From: PZPK01 sp047628385
Lineage (GTDB): Bacteria > Pseudomonadota > Gammaproteobacteria > Pseudomonadales > Oleiphilaceae
Length of the DNA: 10,201 bases
NCBI GenBank assembly: GCA_047628385.1
Contig: JBLHVH010000119.1
Coordinates: 1-10,201, forward strand
Direction of reading: 5' to 3'
Of the stretch, positions 1-8,200 are shown piece after piece. The first letter of the stretch is position 1, and the number at the start of each line of letters is the position of its first letter. The translations under genes and the position numbers were made by a program. The notes beneath the pieces were generated by a model. That model saw only the letters and a program-made list of their open reading frames with translations, was not told the DNA's origin and did not search any database.

Positions 1-1466
1 TTGTTTTCTTGATCTTGTTGCTTTTGATCATCAGATTTTTGGTCTGAATCTTGTTCGTCCGAAGATTCAGATTGTTGTTTCAGAAATTCTTCGATAAGGG
101 CTTTATTATATTGAGCATCTTCGTTATCTGGATTTAATGCTAACGCTTGTTCGTATGACTCTATGGCTTCTTCAAATTTTTGCTGCTGTGCGAGCGCATT
201 AGCCTGATTATACAAATGGTTTGTACTTTCTGATTGAGCATATTGGTCTGCAGACTGTTCAAATTTTTTCGCTTTGTAGTTTGCGTTGGCTTTGTGTTCA
301 AGTGAATTAAAGCGCTCAGCGGCTTCAGCAAAATTACCTTCGTCAGCTAATTTTTGTGCCTGTTGGTTCTGTGTTTGCCATAGGTCACCCCATTCAAAAG
401 CAGCGCTATCTTCAACGGGTATAATGAATAAAGACAATAGTATGGAAACTTGTAGCATGACACCTTGTCTATGGGCTCTTAATGCCAAAGGTATGATAAG
501 AAAAAGAAGTAAGTAACCCATATCCTCCCAAGCATCAAAACCTTTCTTAAGTACGGGTTCTTCTTTCTCCTGCTGTTGCTTTAAGCTTAAACTGCCATCA
601 ATGTCTAATTGCTCAAGGTCTTGGTCATCAAGTGTCAAACGTATCATTTTTCCATGATTGTGGTTTGCTAATGTTAACAGGCTATTGAAATCTGTTTTGG
701 GGATTACAACGCTGCCATCGTCTTTTAAATAACTTTTATCGGGTAGTTTGATAGGGCCACCGGCGGCGGTTCCTGCAGCCAGTACATGTAAAATAGTATT
801 TGTGTCAGCCAATGTTTCATTAATACGCTTAATGTGATGTGGCTCAACACTGTCAGTCAGTAAAATAATACGCCCTTGATTTACTTTTCCTTGTTTTAAC
901 AGTGCAACGGCTTGCTTAATGGCTAAGTCAGGACGGCTACCAATAACGGGCATGATGAAAGGGTCGAGAGCGGGTAAATTTGCCACAATAGTTTTTGTGT
1001 CATCAGTTAAAGGTGTCACAACATGACTATCGCCCGAAAAAGCGATTAAAGCAGTATTGCCTTCCTTGCGCAGCTTTAATAAGTCTTGAAGCTTTTGTTT
1101 CGATCGCGTTAAGCGGTCTGGCGGGCTGTCAGTAGCAAGCATCGACAACGACAAATCTAGTACCACTACCACGTTATCCGTTAACTTTACAACTTCCAGA
1201 GGTTTTTCTTGCCACGCTGGGCCTGCCATCGCAATAAAAGCAAAGCCTAATAATGCAGTCATGCCAAAATGTCGATTTTGTTTTTTCTGCTGCTGGTTGC
1301 TAGGTAGGAGATGTTGTAACAATACTGGATCAATTGCTGAAGACCAATCGCTATTACTTAAAGCACGCTTGCGCATGGCGATAAAAATAACAGGTAATAC
1401 CAGTAAGCCCACTAGCCAAAGGGGGCGAAGGAAGTGGAAGGAGGCAATGTGTTCAAAAAAACTCAT
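1..1466 (-). CDS. batB: BatB-type VWA protein with C-terminal TPR repeats (partial, runs off left edge)
   Basis: Inner-membrane VWA protein of the MoxR/Bat (aerotolerance-type) operon; the first 488 codons are in the window and the 3' end lies beyond base 1. My reading of the minus strand from the ATG at 1466-1464 is open throughout. Two hydrophobic segments (about residues 16-31 and 67-82) precede a VWA domain from about residue 98. Its metal site reads VVVLDLSLSM, giving D104-x-S106-x-S108, followed by LATDSPPDRL and later by IILLTDSVEP, where the family more often has TDG. Two more hydrophobic stretches follow (about 316-331 and 336-350), then a TPR region (about 365-460; the clearest unit ends in YEQALALNPDNEDAQYNKAL). 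A Gln/Asp/Glu/Ser-rich low-complexity tail reaches the edge. The start overlaps the batA stop as ATGA and has a good AGAGG site. Fusion of VWA and TPR parts matches the gammaproteobacterial form, where BatB and BatC functions share one chain. Family assignment is firm; molecular function is inferred. Confidence 0.93.
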   Translation of the reverse strand, partial: MSFFEHIASFHFLRPLWLVGLLVLPVIFIAMRKRALSNSDWSSAIDPVLLQHLLPSNQQQKKQNRHFGMTALLGFAFIAMAGPAWQEKPLEVVKLTDNVVVVLDLSLSMLATDSPPDRLTRSKQKLQDLLKLRKEGNTALIAFSGDSHVVTPLTDDTKTIVANLPALDPFIMPVIGSRPDLAIKQAVALLKQGKVNQGRIILLTDSVEPHHIKRINETLADTNTILHVLAAGTAAGGPIKLPDKSYLKDDGSVVIPKTDFNSLLTLANHNHGKMIRLTLDDQDLEQLDIDGSLSLKQQQEKEEPVLKKGFDAWEDMGYLLLFLIIPLALRAHRQGVMLQVSILLSLFIIPVEDSAAFEWGDLWQTQNQQAQKLADEGNFAEAAERFNSLEHKANANYKAKKFEQSADQYAQSESTNHLYNQANALAQQQKFEEAIESYEQALALNPDNEDAQYNKALIEEFLKQQSESSDEQDSDQKSDDQKQQDQEN

Positions 1467-2545
1467 TGTTTACCTCTTTTAAATTGTTGTTTAGTGTTTG
1501 CATTAATATTTGACTTTCGTAAGGTGCGATTTAATTTAGTGAATGCGTTATGCGCTACTAATGTTCCGTAAGCCAACATTGAGAAGCATAAAAACCAATA
1601 AAATAATGCTTTTGTAGGGCGGAAACTTCGGGTTTCTTGTTCAACAGGTTCAAGCTCATTAATTACTTGATAGATTGCTGTTAGTTCCTGTGTGCTTTTT
1701 GCGCGAAAATACTGTCCGCCTGATAATTCAGCGAGTTGCTTTAGCATCTCCTCATCTAAATCTGCTGAAGGGTTCACTTTACGAGAACCAAAAAAATCTC
1801 GTTGTATCATTTCATCAGCGCCGATACCAACGGTATATATTTTGATATTTTCTTTGGCTGCAAATTGCGCTGCTTTTTCTGGCGGAATTTCACCAGCGGT
1901 ATTTGCACCATCAGATAATAAAATTAAAACACGACTTTGTTCAGGCCGTTGCCTTAATCGTTTAACACCTAGGGTTAGTGCATCGCCAATGGCTGTCGCA
2001 TTTCCAGCCATGCCTAGATAGGCTTCTTGCAAAAGTGTATTTACGGTAACTGTGTCAAATGACAAAGGTGATTGGACGTAGGGTTGAGAGCCAAAAAGAA
2101 TTAACCCGATACGATCTCCCGAGCGGTTTTTGACAAATTCACTCACAACCTTCTTAACCACCCTTAATCGTGTTACCGGAGTCCCTTTAATCTCCATGTC
2201 CTTTTCTTCCATACTCGGAGAAATATCAATCGCAAGCATTAAATCACGACCGGAAAGTGGAATATCAACTTGGTCTCCAATATAAGTTGGCCGACAAACT
2301 GCAATGACTAAAGTAATCCAGGCGAACAACAATATAAAACTTTTCCACTTGTCAGTCGGTTGGTCATGGTTAACATGACCAAAGCCAAGTGACTTAGCGG
2401 TCTCAAATATAGGTAAATGAGGCGCAATATAACTGGGTGCTTCAATTTTACGCTTAAATGTTACTAACCATGGCAGAGGTAGTAATAACAAAAGCCAAGG
2501 CCATTGGAGCTCAAACGCTGTTTCACCACTTAGTAAACTCATCAT
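1463..2545 (-). CDS. batA: BatA-type membrane-anchored VWA protein
   Basis: Complete 360-residue VWA protein, placed in the inner membrane by hydrophobic segments at about residues 14-30, 68-84 and 312-332. The VWA domain (about 100-300) carries a full MIDAS: DLMLAIDISPSM gives D107-x-S109-x-S111, T184 lies in GNATAIGDAL, and D212 is in LLSDGANTAGE. The stretch AELSGGQYFRAKSTQELTAIY near 272-292 and the RPTYIGD motif after the second hydrophobic segment are typical of BatA. It begins ATGATG. With the first ATG it overlaps the DUF4381 stop by 4 nt (ATGA); the second ATG (2542) would overlap it by 1 nt, and the two differ by one residue. It ends by overlapping the batB ATG by 4 nt, and the codons for its last residues also provide batB's ribosome site. 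Known family role: VWA partner of a MoxR ATPase, probably binding a protein ligand through a divalent metal. The actual ligand is unknown. Confidence 0.95.
   Translation of the reverse strand: MMSLLSGETAFELQWPWLLLLLPLPWLVTFKRKIEAPSYIAPHLPIFETAKSLGFGHVNHDQPTDKWKSFILLFAWITLVIAVCRPTYIGDQVDIPLSGRDLMLAIDISPSMEEKDMEIKGTPVTRLRVVKKVVSEFVKNRSGDRIGLILFGSQPYVQSPLSFDTVTVNTLLQEAYLGMAGNATAIGDALTLGVKRLRQRPEQSRVLILLSDGANTAGEIPPEKAAQFAAKENIKIYTVGIGADEMIQRDFFGSRKVNPSADLDEEMLKQLAELSGGQYFRAKSTQELTAIYQVINELEPVEQETRSFRPTKALFYWFLCFSMLAYGTLVAHNAFTKLNRTLRKSNINANTKQQFKRGKQ
1473..1477 (-). promoter_or_regulatory. Ribosome binding site of batB inside the batA end
   Basis: On the minus strand AGAGG lies 6 nt before the batB ATG, inside the last codons of batA. 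It fixes the batB start at 1466 and shows that batB has its own strong initiation site in addition to coupling through the ATGA overlap. Confidence 0.75.
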
Positions 2546-3093
2546 GATGCTTTATTCTCTAATTTGTCGTCAAGATTTGTTAAATTGAGCTCAGTATCTT
2601 TTTTCAATATTGGCCTTAAGGTTTTAACCCACTTTCTAATACGCTTTAATGCATCATGATTAAGTTGATCACATTCAGCTTGATAGTGACCAAAACAAAG
2701 AAGGTTTATCTCAAAATCATTTAAAGGACTCTTGGGTGCTTCAAGAAGCTCCTTCCAGGTTTTACCTGTGATGGCTAGCATTTTGGGATCTTGATTGATA
2801 CTTGCCGAACAGCGTTTTAATAGACTAGAAATGTCTGATAGTGAACTATTTGAGGGCGATTCATTATAATTTTGTTGCAATAACTTGTACTCTTTAAGCG
2901 CCTCTCTTCGCCACGCATTGGATCGATACCAGCGAAAAGTAAACCAAACAATCATAATGGTCGCAGTGCTTATTAGTATGGCTAGTATTATCCAGCCAAT
3001 AGCGGGTGGCCAAGTAAGAATTGCACCAGGGCTATATACAGTATCAGGGCTATGAACGTCGCGTAATTGTTCTAAAAGGCTAGTCGGATCCAT
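2542..3093 (-). CDS. DUF4381 family membrane protein
   Basis: Small 183-residue protein with one strong membrane segment (about residues 31-53, from AIGWIILAIL to WFTF). A short N-terminal part with the sequence LLEQLRDVHSPDTV precedes it. A basic, helical cytoplasmic-type part follows, containing RREALKEYKLLQQ (about 62-74) and SLLKRCSASIN (about 90-100). The size, single anchor, LRD(I/V)H-P start and position between a DUF58 gene and batA all fit the DUF4381 family, which recurs in gammaproteobacterial MoxR/Bat operons. No catalytic motif is visible. A scaffold or adaptor linking the soluble MoxR/DUF58 pair to membrane-bound BatA and BatB is an inference from context. Its ATG shares one base with the DUF58 stop (TAATG), and an AAGGAA-like site sits about 8 nt upstream, so translation is probably coupled. 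Confidence 0.88.
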   Translation of the reverse strand: MDPTSLLEQLRDVHSPDTVYSPGAILTWPPAIGWIILAILISTATIMIVWFTFRWYRSNAWRREALKEYKLLQQNYNESPSNSSLSDISSLLKRCSASINQDPKMLAITGKTWKELLEAPKSPLNDFEINLLCFGHYQAECDQLNHDALKRIRKWVKTLRPILKKDTELNLTNLDDKLENKAS

Positions 3094-4103
3094 TAAGAGT
3101 TCCTTACAGAAAGCAGCATACGTTGCAGGGTATTGATCGGTGCTTCTTGTGTAGATATATCAAGATAGGGTGCTTTTAAACGTATGCACAATGATGCTAA
3201 ATCCTCTTCTTGTTGCGCTGCCCAACTAGCATAATTCTTTCGTGCTTCAATTGATTGTGAATCTATCACGAGGGTTTCATTGCCATTTGAAACCGGATAA
3301 AAACCAGGTGGTGGAAGTTGTTGTTCAATAGGGTCTGAAGTACGCAGCATCAATAATTCGTTGTGTTTCGCTAACTTAGTAAGAAGCTTTTCGCTGTCTT
3401 CATTTATATGTCTAAAATCACTGATAATAACTAAAAGAGTGCCTGGCTTGGTAAGTCTAATTGTTTCTACTAGCGCATCGTTAAAGTGAAAAGATGGCTC
3501 TGTCTTTGGCTCAGTAATATTCAAGGCTTGGTTAAATTCGCTTATGCCGTTAAGCAGTCGCATGATACTTTTACGGTTTCTTGAGGGCTTGACCTCTTGA
3601 TGGCCTTTTTCTGAATAGACAATACCGCCAACTCTGTCATTATGATCTAAGGCTGTCCAAGCGAAAAGAGCGGCGGTTTCGGCTGCACGTACTGATTTAA
3701 ATGTTAAGTGACTACCAAAAAACTGTGACTGACTTTGGTCGCACACTATAAGTAAGGGACGTTCGCGCTCTTCATTGAACAGTTTTGTATGCGGTTTTTG
3801 ACGTCGTGCGGTCACGCGCCAATCGATACTACGAACATCATCACCGGGCTGATACATTCTGACTTCAGAGAATTCCATCCCACGCCCACGAAACCGACTA
3901 TGGTGTAAACCAGATTGTGGGCGGCTTGCTCTTTTTGCTTTTGGTAAATTTAAATATCGAACAGACCAGCGCAGTGCCATCAACTGTTTTAATGAACAAT
4001 AAGGGCCTATGCATCCGGTATTTAAAGCTTCAGCTGAATCGTTTTGAGTCGGTTCGCTTGAAGTCTTACCAAAATTCAAAAAATCACTAACGCGTTTTAA
4101 CAT
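3093..4103 (-). CDS. DUF58 domain protein (VWA-like), MoxR partner
   Basis: DUF58 protein of 336 residues from the ATG at 4103. It has the family's signature block RGRGMEFSEVRMYQPGDD and VRSIDWRVTARR (about residues 72-101), followed by KPHTKLFNEERERP. A VWA-like fold follows, with the strand LLIVCDQSQSQFF keeping D122-x-S124-x-S126, the first part of a MIDAS. A later strand, LLVIISDFRH (about 224-233), supplies the second acidic position. No membrane segment is evident, so it is probably cytosolic or membrane-associated. Start choice: the longest frame opens with TTG at 4136, overlapping moxR by 8 nt but with no ribosome site. The ATG at 4103 leaves a 25-nt gap and has only a weak GAG about 9 nt upstream; I prefer ATG with moderate confidence. 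The family occurs beside MoxR ATPases and is presumed to act with them; the biochemical role is not established. Confidence 0.93.
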   Translation of the reverse strand: MLKRVSDFLNFGKTSSEPTQNDSAEALNTGCIGPYCSLKQLMALRWSVRYLNLPKAKRASRPQSGLHHSRFRGRGMEFSEVRMYQPGDDVRSIDWRVTARRQKPHTKLFNEERERPLLIVCDQSQSQFFGSHLTFKSVRAAETAALFAWTALDHNDRVGGIVYSEKGHQEVKPSRNRKSIMRLLNGISEFNQALNITEPKTEPSFHFNDALVETIRLTKPGTLLVIISDFRHINEDSEKLLTKLAKHNELLMLRTSDPIEQQLPPPGFYPVSNGNETLVIDSQSIEARKNYASWAAQQEEDLASLCIRLKAPYLDISTQEAPINTLQRMLLSVRNS

Positions 4104-4128
4104 TAAATGAACTCGATAATTAACAAAA

Positions 4129-5094
4129 TTAGGCAACGGGTACGCGGTGAATTAATTCATTAATCACCTTGTCAGTGGTAATTCCTTCGGCTTCAGCTTC
4201 GAAGGTGATGAGAATACGGTGACGGTATACGTCATGTAATACAGCACGAACGTCATCAGGACTAACAAAGTCTTTTTGTTGAAGCCAAGCATAGGCTCTA
4301 GCACATCGATCTAAAGAGATAGTGCCTCGTGGACTGACACCAAAGTCAATCCACCTCGCTAGGTCATCTCCATATTTTGCGGGCTGTCTGGTCGCCATTG
4401 TAAGATGAACAATATAATCTTCAACAGCCGAGCTCATGTGTAGTTGGTTAATTTCTTCACGACCTTCAAAAATTGCTTCTTGTGAAATTCGATCGAGTGT
4501 TTTTTTAATTTTATCTTTTTGAGAATGCTCGGCTCGTGCCAGTTTTAAAATACTATGTTCAGATTCTTGATTTGGGTAATCAATTTTAACATGCATCAGA
4601 AATCTATCTAATTGAGCTTCTGGTAAAGGGTAGGTACCTTCTTGTTCAATTGGGTTTTGGGTTGCCATCACTAAAAACAATTCATCTAAAGGAAACGTTT
4701 CTTTACCTACACTCACTTGACGCTCACCCATCGCTTCGAGTAGCGCTGATTGTACTTTGGCGGGTGCTCGGTTAATTTCGTCTGCCAGAATTAGATTATG
4801 GAAAATTGGCCCTTTTTGGAAATGAAACGCGCCATCTTCAGCTCGATAAATTTCAGTACCGGTCACATCAGAGGGTAGTAAGTCAGGAGTAAACTGGATG
4901 CGTTGAAAATTTCCTTCGATACGATCAGACAGTTCTTTGATCGCTTTAGTTTTCGCCAAACCGGGTGCGCCTTCAACTAATAAATGCCCATCAGCCAGTA
5001 ATGCGATTAATAAACGTTCAACTAAATGATGTTGGCCAATAATTGTCTGGCTCAATGAATGATTTAATTCTTTAAATGCACTGCTTGAAGTCAT
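4129..5094 (-). CDS. moxR: MoxR-family AAA+ ATPase
   Basis: Complete 321-residue MoxR AAA+ ATPase, first gene of the operon. Visible motifs in order: the N-terminal IIGQHHLVERLL; Walker A EGAPGLAKTK (41-50, K48-T49); the FTPDLLPSDVTGTEIY loop (68-83); Walker B LILADEIN (101-108, D105/E106); sensor 1 MATQNPIEQEGTYPLPEAQL (143-162, N147); LDRF with the likely arginine finger R164; and sensor 2 SPRGTISL (254-261, R256). The C-terminal helical lid ends near 320. All nucleotide-binding and hydrolysis residues are present, so the enzyme should be active and probably forms a ring hexamer. Members are thought to act as chaperone-like remodellers that load or activate complexes together with VWA proteins, and the downstream DUF58, BatA and BatB genes are the obvious partners here. 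The ATG at 5094 gives the expected family N-terminus, although the ribosome site is weak. The promoter should lie in the divergent gap upstream. Confidence 0.96.
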   Translation of the reverse strand: MTSSSAFKELNHSLSQTIIGQHHLVERLLIALLADGHLLVEGAPGLAKTKAIKELSDRIEGNFQRIQFTPDLLPSDVTGTEIYRAEDGAFHFQKGPIFHNLILADEINRAPAKVQSALLEAMGERQVSVGKETFPLDELFLVMATQNPIEQEGTYPLPEAQLDRFLMHVKIDYPNQESEHSILKLARAEHSQKDKIKKTLDRISQEAIFEGREEINQLHMSSAVEDYIVHLTMATRQPAKYGDDLARWIDFGVSPRGTISLDRCARAYAWLQQKDFVSPDDVRAVLHDVYRHRILITFEAEAEGITTDKVINELIHRVPVA

Positions 5095-5126
5095 GCCTAT
5101 TAACTCGCTTATATCTTAGTAAAAGT

Positions 5127-5154
5127 ATCGTATCTATTAAACACATGTTGATAA
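5127..5154 (-). promoter_or_regulatory. Possible sigma-70 promoter for the moxR operon
   Basis: On the minus strand, TTATCA (5154-5149) and TACGAT (5132-5127) match the -35 and -10 consensus hexamers at four of six bases each, with 16-nt spacing. The -10 would lie about 32 nt upstream of the moxR ATG. The -35 overlaps the left arm of the inverted repeat at 5153-5161, which would suit control by a bound protein. In AT-rich DNA such matches are common, so this is a weak prediction. Confidence 0.25.
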
Positions 5155-5204
5155 TTGCTTAAATCAGCGAAGTAAGTTAATCGATTGATTCTAAATAAGC
5201 AATT
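5153..5204. repeat. Inverted repeat with nested arms in the divergent promoter region
   Basis: AATTGCTTA (5153-5161) and TAAGCAATT (5196-5204) are perfect 9-bp inverted copies with arm centres 43 bp apart, about four helical turns. Inside, AATCA (5162-5166) is complementary to TGATT (5186-5190), and AATCGATT (5179-5186) is an 8-bp palindrome. The arrangement could be a paired operator or an extruding or RNA hairpin with a 5-nt bulge. A chance origin in AT-rich sequence cannot be excluded. Confidence 0.4.
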
Positions 5205-5277
5205 TCCGAACAATGAACTATTCTTAATTGAATAAATTTGAAAAGCCTTTGAAGTAATAAAAATAACTTTCAATTTA

Positions 5278-5282
5278 GTGAG
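5278..5282 (+). promoter_or_regulatory. Ribosome binding site of the glutamate dehydrogenase gene
   Basis: GTGAG, 8 nt before the ATG at 5291, is the only Shine-Dalgarno-like element near the start. It supports that ATG over the later in-frame methionines, the first of which is far inside the conserved N-terminal region. Confidence 0.55.
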
Positions 5283-5290
5283 AACTATCA

Positions 5291-8200
5291 ATGAATTTAG
5301 TCGATACACAAGATAGAAAAAAATTTGACGCCCAGATACATAAAGCGATTAATGATGCTCTACCAAAAAAAGATGCCAAATCTGTCATTCATTTTTCAGA
5401 ACAATTGTTTACAAGTTTATTTCTTGATGAATTTAAAGGTCGAAGAGTCACTGATATTCTTGGACTGATCATTTCAGCTTGGAAGTTCGTCAGTAATTTT
5501 GATGCTAAACATGCAAAAGTAGAAGTATTTAACCCAAACCTTGAAGTATCAGGCTGGCAGTCTTCACATACTGTATTGATGGTATTACAAAAAAGCATGC
5601 CTTTTATTGTTGACTCGGTTCGTATGGAGTTAAGCGCAAGAGAAATTAAAACTCACAGTATCCAGTACTCAACTATTAGGTGTGAGCGAAATAATAAAGG
5701 CGCTGTATCAGGCTTTATAGATAAGAAAAATTGTCTAGAAAGTGACGAAGAAACATTGGTTTTTATAGAAGTAGACAAACATAGTGATAAAACAGCATTA
5801 ACCAGCCTTCTTAAGTCAATTGACTCTATCATGGATGATGTCAGTATCATCGTGAAAGACTATGGGGCTATGTTAGCGCATACAAGAGAAAACTCCGAGG
5901 TCTTATCATCTATTAATAGTGAAATTATTAGCGATGTTAATTTAAAAGAGGGGTCTGATTTCTTAAATTGGATCATAGATGACCGTTTTACTTTCTTAGG
6001 GTATGTAGAGTGCAAGTTGTCAGGTTCCAGTAAAGACCCTAGATTTGAGCCGATAGCAGGTACTGAGCTGGGTATACTTAGAAAGCATCATGAGCAACTC
6101 TCAGAAATTACGTCAGGTTGTCTGACAGATATAACGAAGCAACACCGTTTAGCGAACCAACTTTTTACCTTTGCTAAATCTTCTATGCGTTCAAGTGTTC
6201 ACAGGCCTTCTTATCTAGATTATATGAGTGTTAAGAAGTTTGATGCCAAAGGTAATATTATTGGTAAACATTGCTTTCTCGGTTTATATACCGCACAGGC
6301 ATACCATGAGAATCCAAATACAATCCCTCTATTAAGACAAAAAACGAAAAATGTTTTAGAGCGCTCAGGTTTAAACCCAAGAGACTACCGAGGCAAAGAA
6401 TTAGAAGAATTGCTCGCTGTATATCCTCGTGAAGAATTATTTCAGATCGATACCGATGAATTATATAGCGTTGTTATGGGGACTCTATTCATTCAAGAGA
6501 GGAGACAGACCCGCTTATTTATGCGTAAAGATACCTTTGGCCGCTTTGTCAATTGTTTGGTTTATGTTCCACGCGATATTTTTAATACAAATTTACGTAT
6601 GAAAATTCAAGATATCCTTGTGAGTGAGCTGAATGGCCTAGATGTTGATTATAATACTTATATTTCAGAGTCTGTTTTAGCGCGTACCCAAATTACGGTC
6701 AAAATAGATCCTGTTGATGGCCGCACCTTTGACATTGAAAAAATAGAACAAAAAATTATTGAGGTCGCGCAATCATGGGAAGATGACCTTGAGATTTCTT
6801 TGTTTGAAACTTACGGCGAAGAGCATGCAAATAATTACATTAACAAATATCGCACCGCTTTTTCATCAAGCTATCGGGAAGAATTTTCACCGAGACGTGC
6901 CACCATTGATATTGAACATATAGAAAATGTGACGAACAAAAATCAACAGCTCAGCATGAGCTTTTACCGCTCTTTAGATGAAAATGATCAAGTCGTTCAT
7001 TTTAAATTATTTCATGCAGATCAGCCTGTACCGCTATCTGATGTGATGCCTATTTTTGAGAACATGGGCTTTAGGGTAATAGGGGAGCTTCCTTTCGAGA
7101 CTGTTGACCGTGACGGTCATACCGTGTGGCTGCATGACTTTATGCTTACCACCAAGACGCTGCAATCGATTGATATTGAAAAGATCAGGACCCCTTTTGA
7201 AGACTTATTTACCAAGGTATGGTTAGGTGAAGCTGAAAATGACAGTTTCAACCGTATGGTGATTGCTTCCTATATGAATTGGCGTGAAATTGCAGTATTA
7301 CGGTCATATTCACGCTATATGCGTCAGATCCGTATTAGTAACTCACAAGAATTTATCTCTAATACAATCGTATCAAATGTCGAAATTTCACAAATACTTA
7401 TTCAATTATTTGAATCTCGTTTTAATCCAATACTGAATAAGCAAACAAAAATCGAAAGTGATCAACAAGAATTTCAAGAAAAAGAATTCATGGAAGCTTT
7501 GGATAAAGTTCCAAATTTGACAGAAGATAAAATTTTACGACTTTATCTTGATTTGATTAAAGCGACAGTGAGAACCAATTATTATCAAAAAGATAATATA
7601 GGTGAAGATAGGAGCTATATCTCTTTTAAACTTCAACCCCGCATGATTCCAAATGTGCCATTACCTGTCCCAATGTTTGAGATTTTTGTTTATTCTCCTC
7701 GCATCGAAGGGGTGCATTTAAGGGGAGGTAAAGTCGCAAGGGGGGGCTTGCGTTGGTCGGATAGATATGAAGACTACCGCACTGAAGTGCTGGGTTTAGT
7801 CAAAGCACAGCAAGTAAAAAATGCTGTAATTGTACCTGTTGGCGCAAAAGGTGGCTTTGTTGCTAAAAAGCTACCCGATACAGGTCGTGAAGACTATATA
7901 AAAGAGGGGATTGCCTGCTATCAAACATTCATTAGAGGTCTTCTTAACGTCACCGATAATTTAGTCGATGGCAAAGTCGTTAAGCCACATAGTGTCGTTT
8001 GTCATGATGACGATGATTATTACTTAGTCGTTGCGGCAGATAAAGGGACAGCAACTTTTTCTGATATCGCAAATGAGATTTCATTAGAAAAAGGGCATTG
8101 GTTAGGCGATGCTTTTGCCTCTGGCGGTAGCGTCGGGTATGACCACAAAAAAATGGGGATAACAGCCAAAGGCGCCTGGGTTTCAGTTGAACGTCATTTT

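Larger units (their letters stand above)
5095..5290. promoter_or_regulatory. Divergent intergenic region between moxR operon and glutamate dehydrogenase
   Basis: This 196-bp AT-rich gap separates the minus-strand moxR start from the plus-strand dehydrogenase start, so it must carry promoters for both, unless a transcript reads through. No gene is supported in it: the only open frame here (minus strand, 5309 to 5109) would need a GTG start inside the dehydrogenase gene and resembles no known protein. It contains an inverted-repeat cluster (5153 to 5204, listed separately). I could not find a convincing sigma-70 pair for the dehydrogenase; TTGAAA at 5238-5243 is the best -35-like hexamer but lacks a good partner. 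Confidence 0.6.

Noticed and set aside
1..1466. Possible frameshift or pseudogene at the left end, since no long minus-strand frame is complete there
   Set aside because: Reading from the ATG at 1466 gives 488 uninterrupted codons to the window edge with VWA and TPR motifs in order; it is simply truncated by the window.
1692..2021. 109-codon plus-strand open frame opposite batA
   Set aside because: It lies wholly antisense to a clear VWA domain; its Ser/Cys-rich composition is what the complement of a conserved gene gives. The same holds for the shorter frames at 286-516, 1261-1482, 5389-5598, 5653-5850 and 9808-10059.
5146..5154. TTATCAACA on the minus strand, one mismatch from a DnaA box
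   Set aside because: A single near-match in AT-rich DNA, without a cluster or any origin-linked gene nearby, does not indicate a replication origin.
5109..5309. Minus-strand 66-codon open frame across the divergent intergenic region
   Set aside because: It needs a GTG start inside the dehydrogenase gene, has no ribosome site, and its composition is that of translated AT-rich noncoding DNA.
7990..8020. Run of four aspartates before the AADKG motif of the dehydrogenase
   Set aside because: Acidic residues at this position are common in the large NAD-GDH family, so it is not a distinctive insertion.
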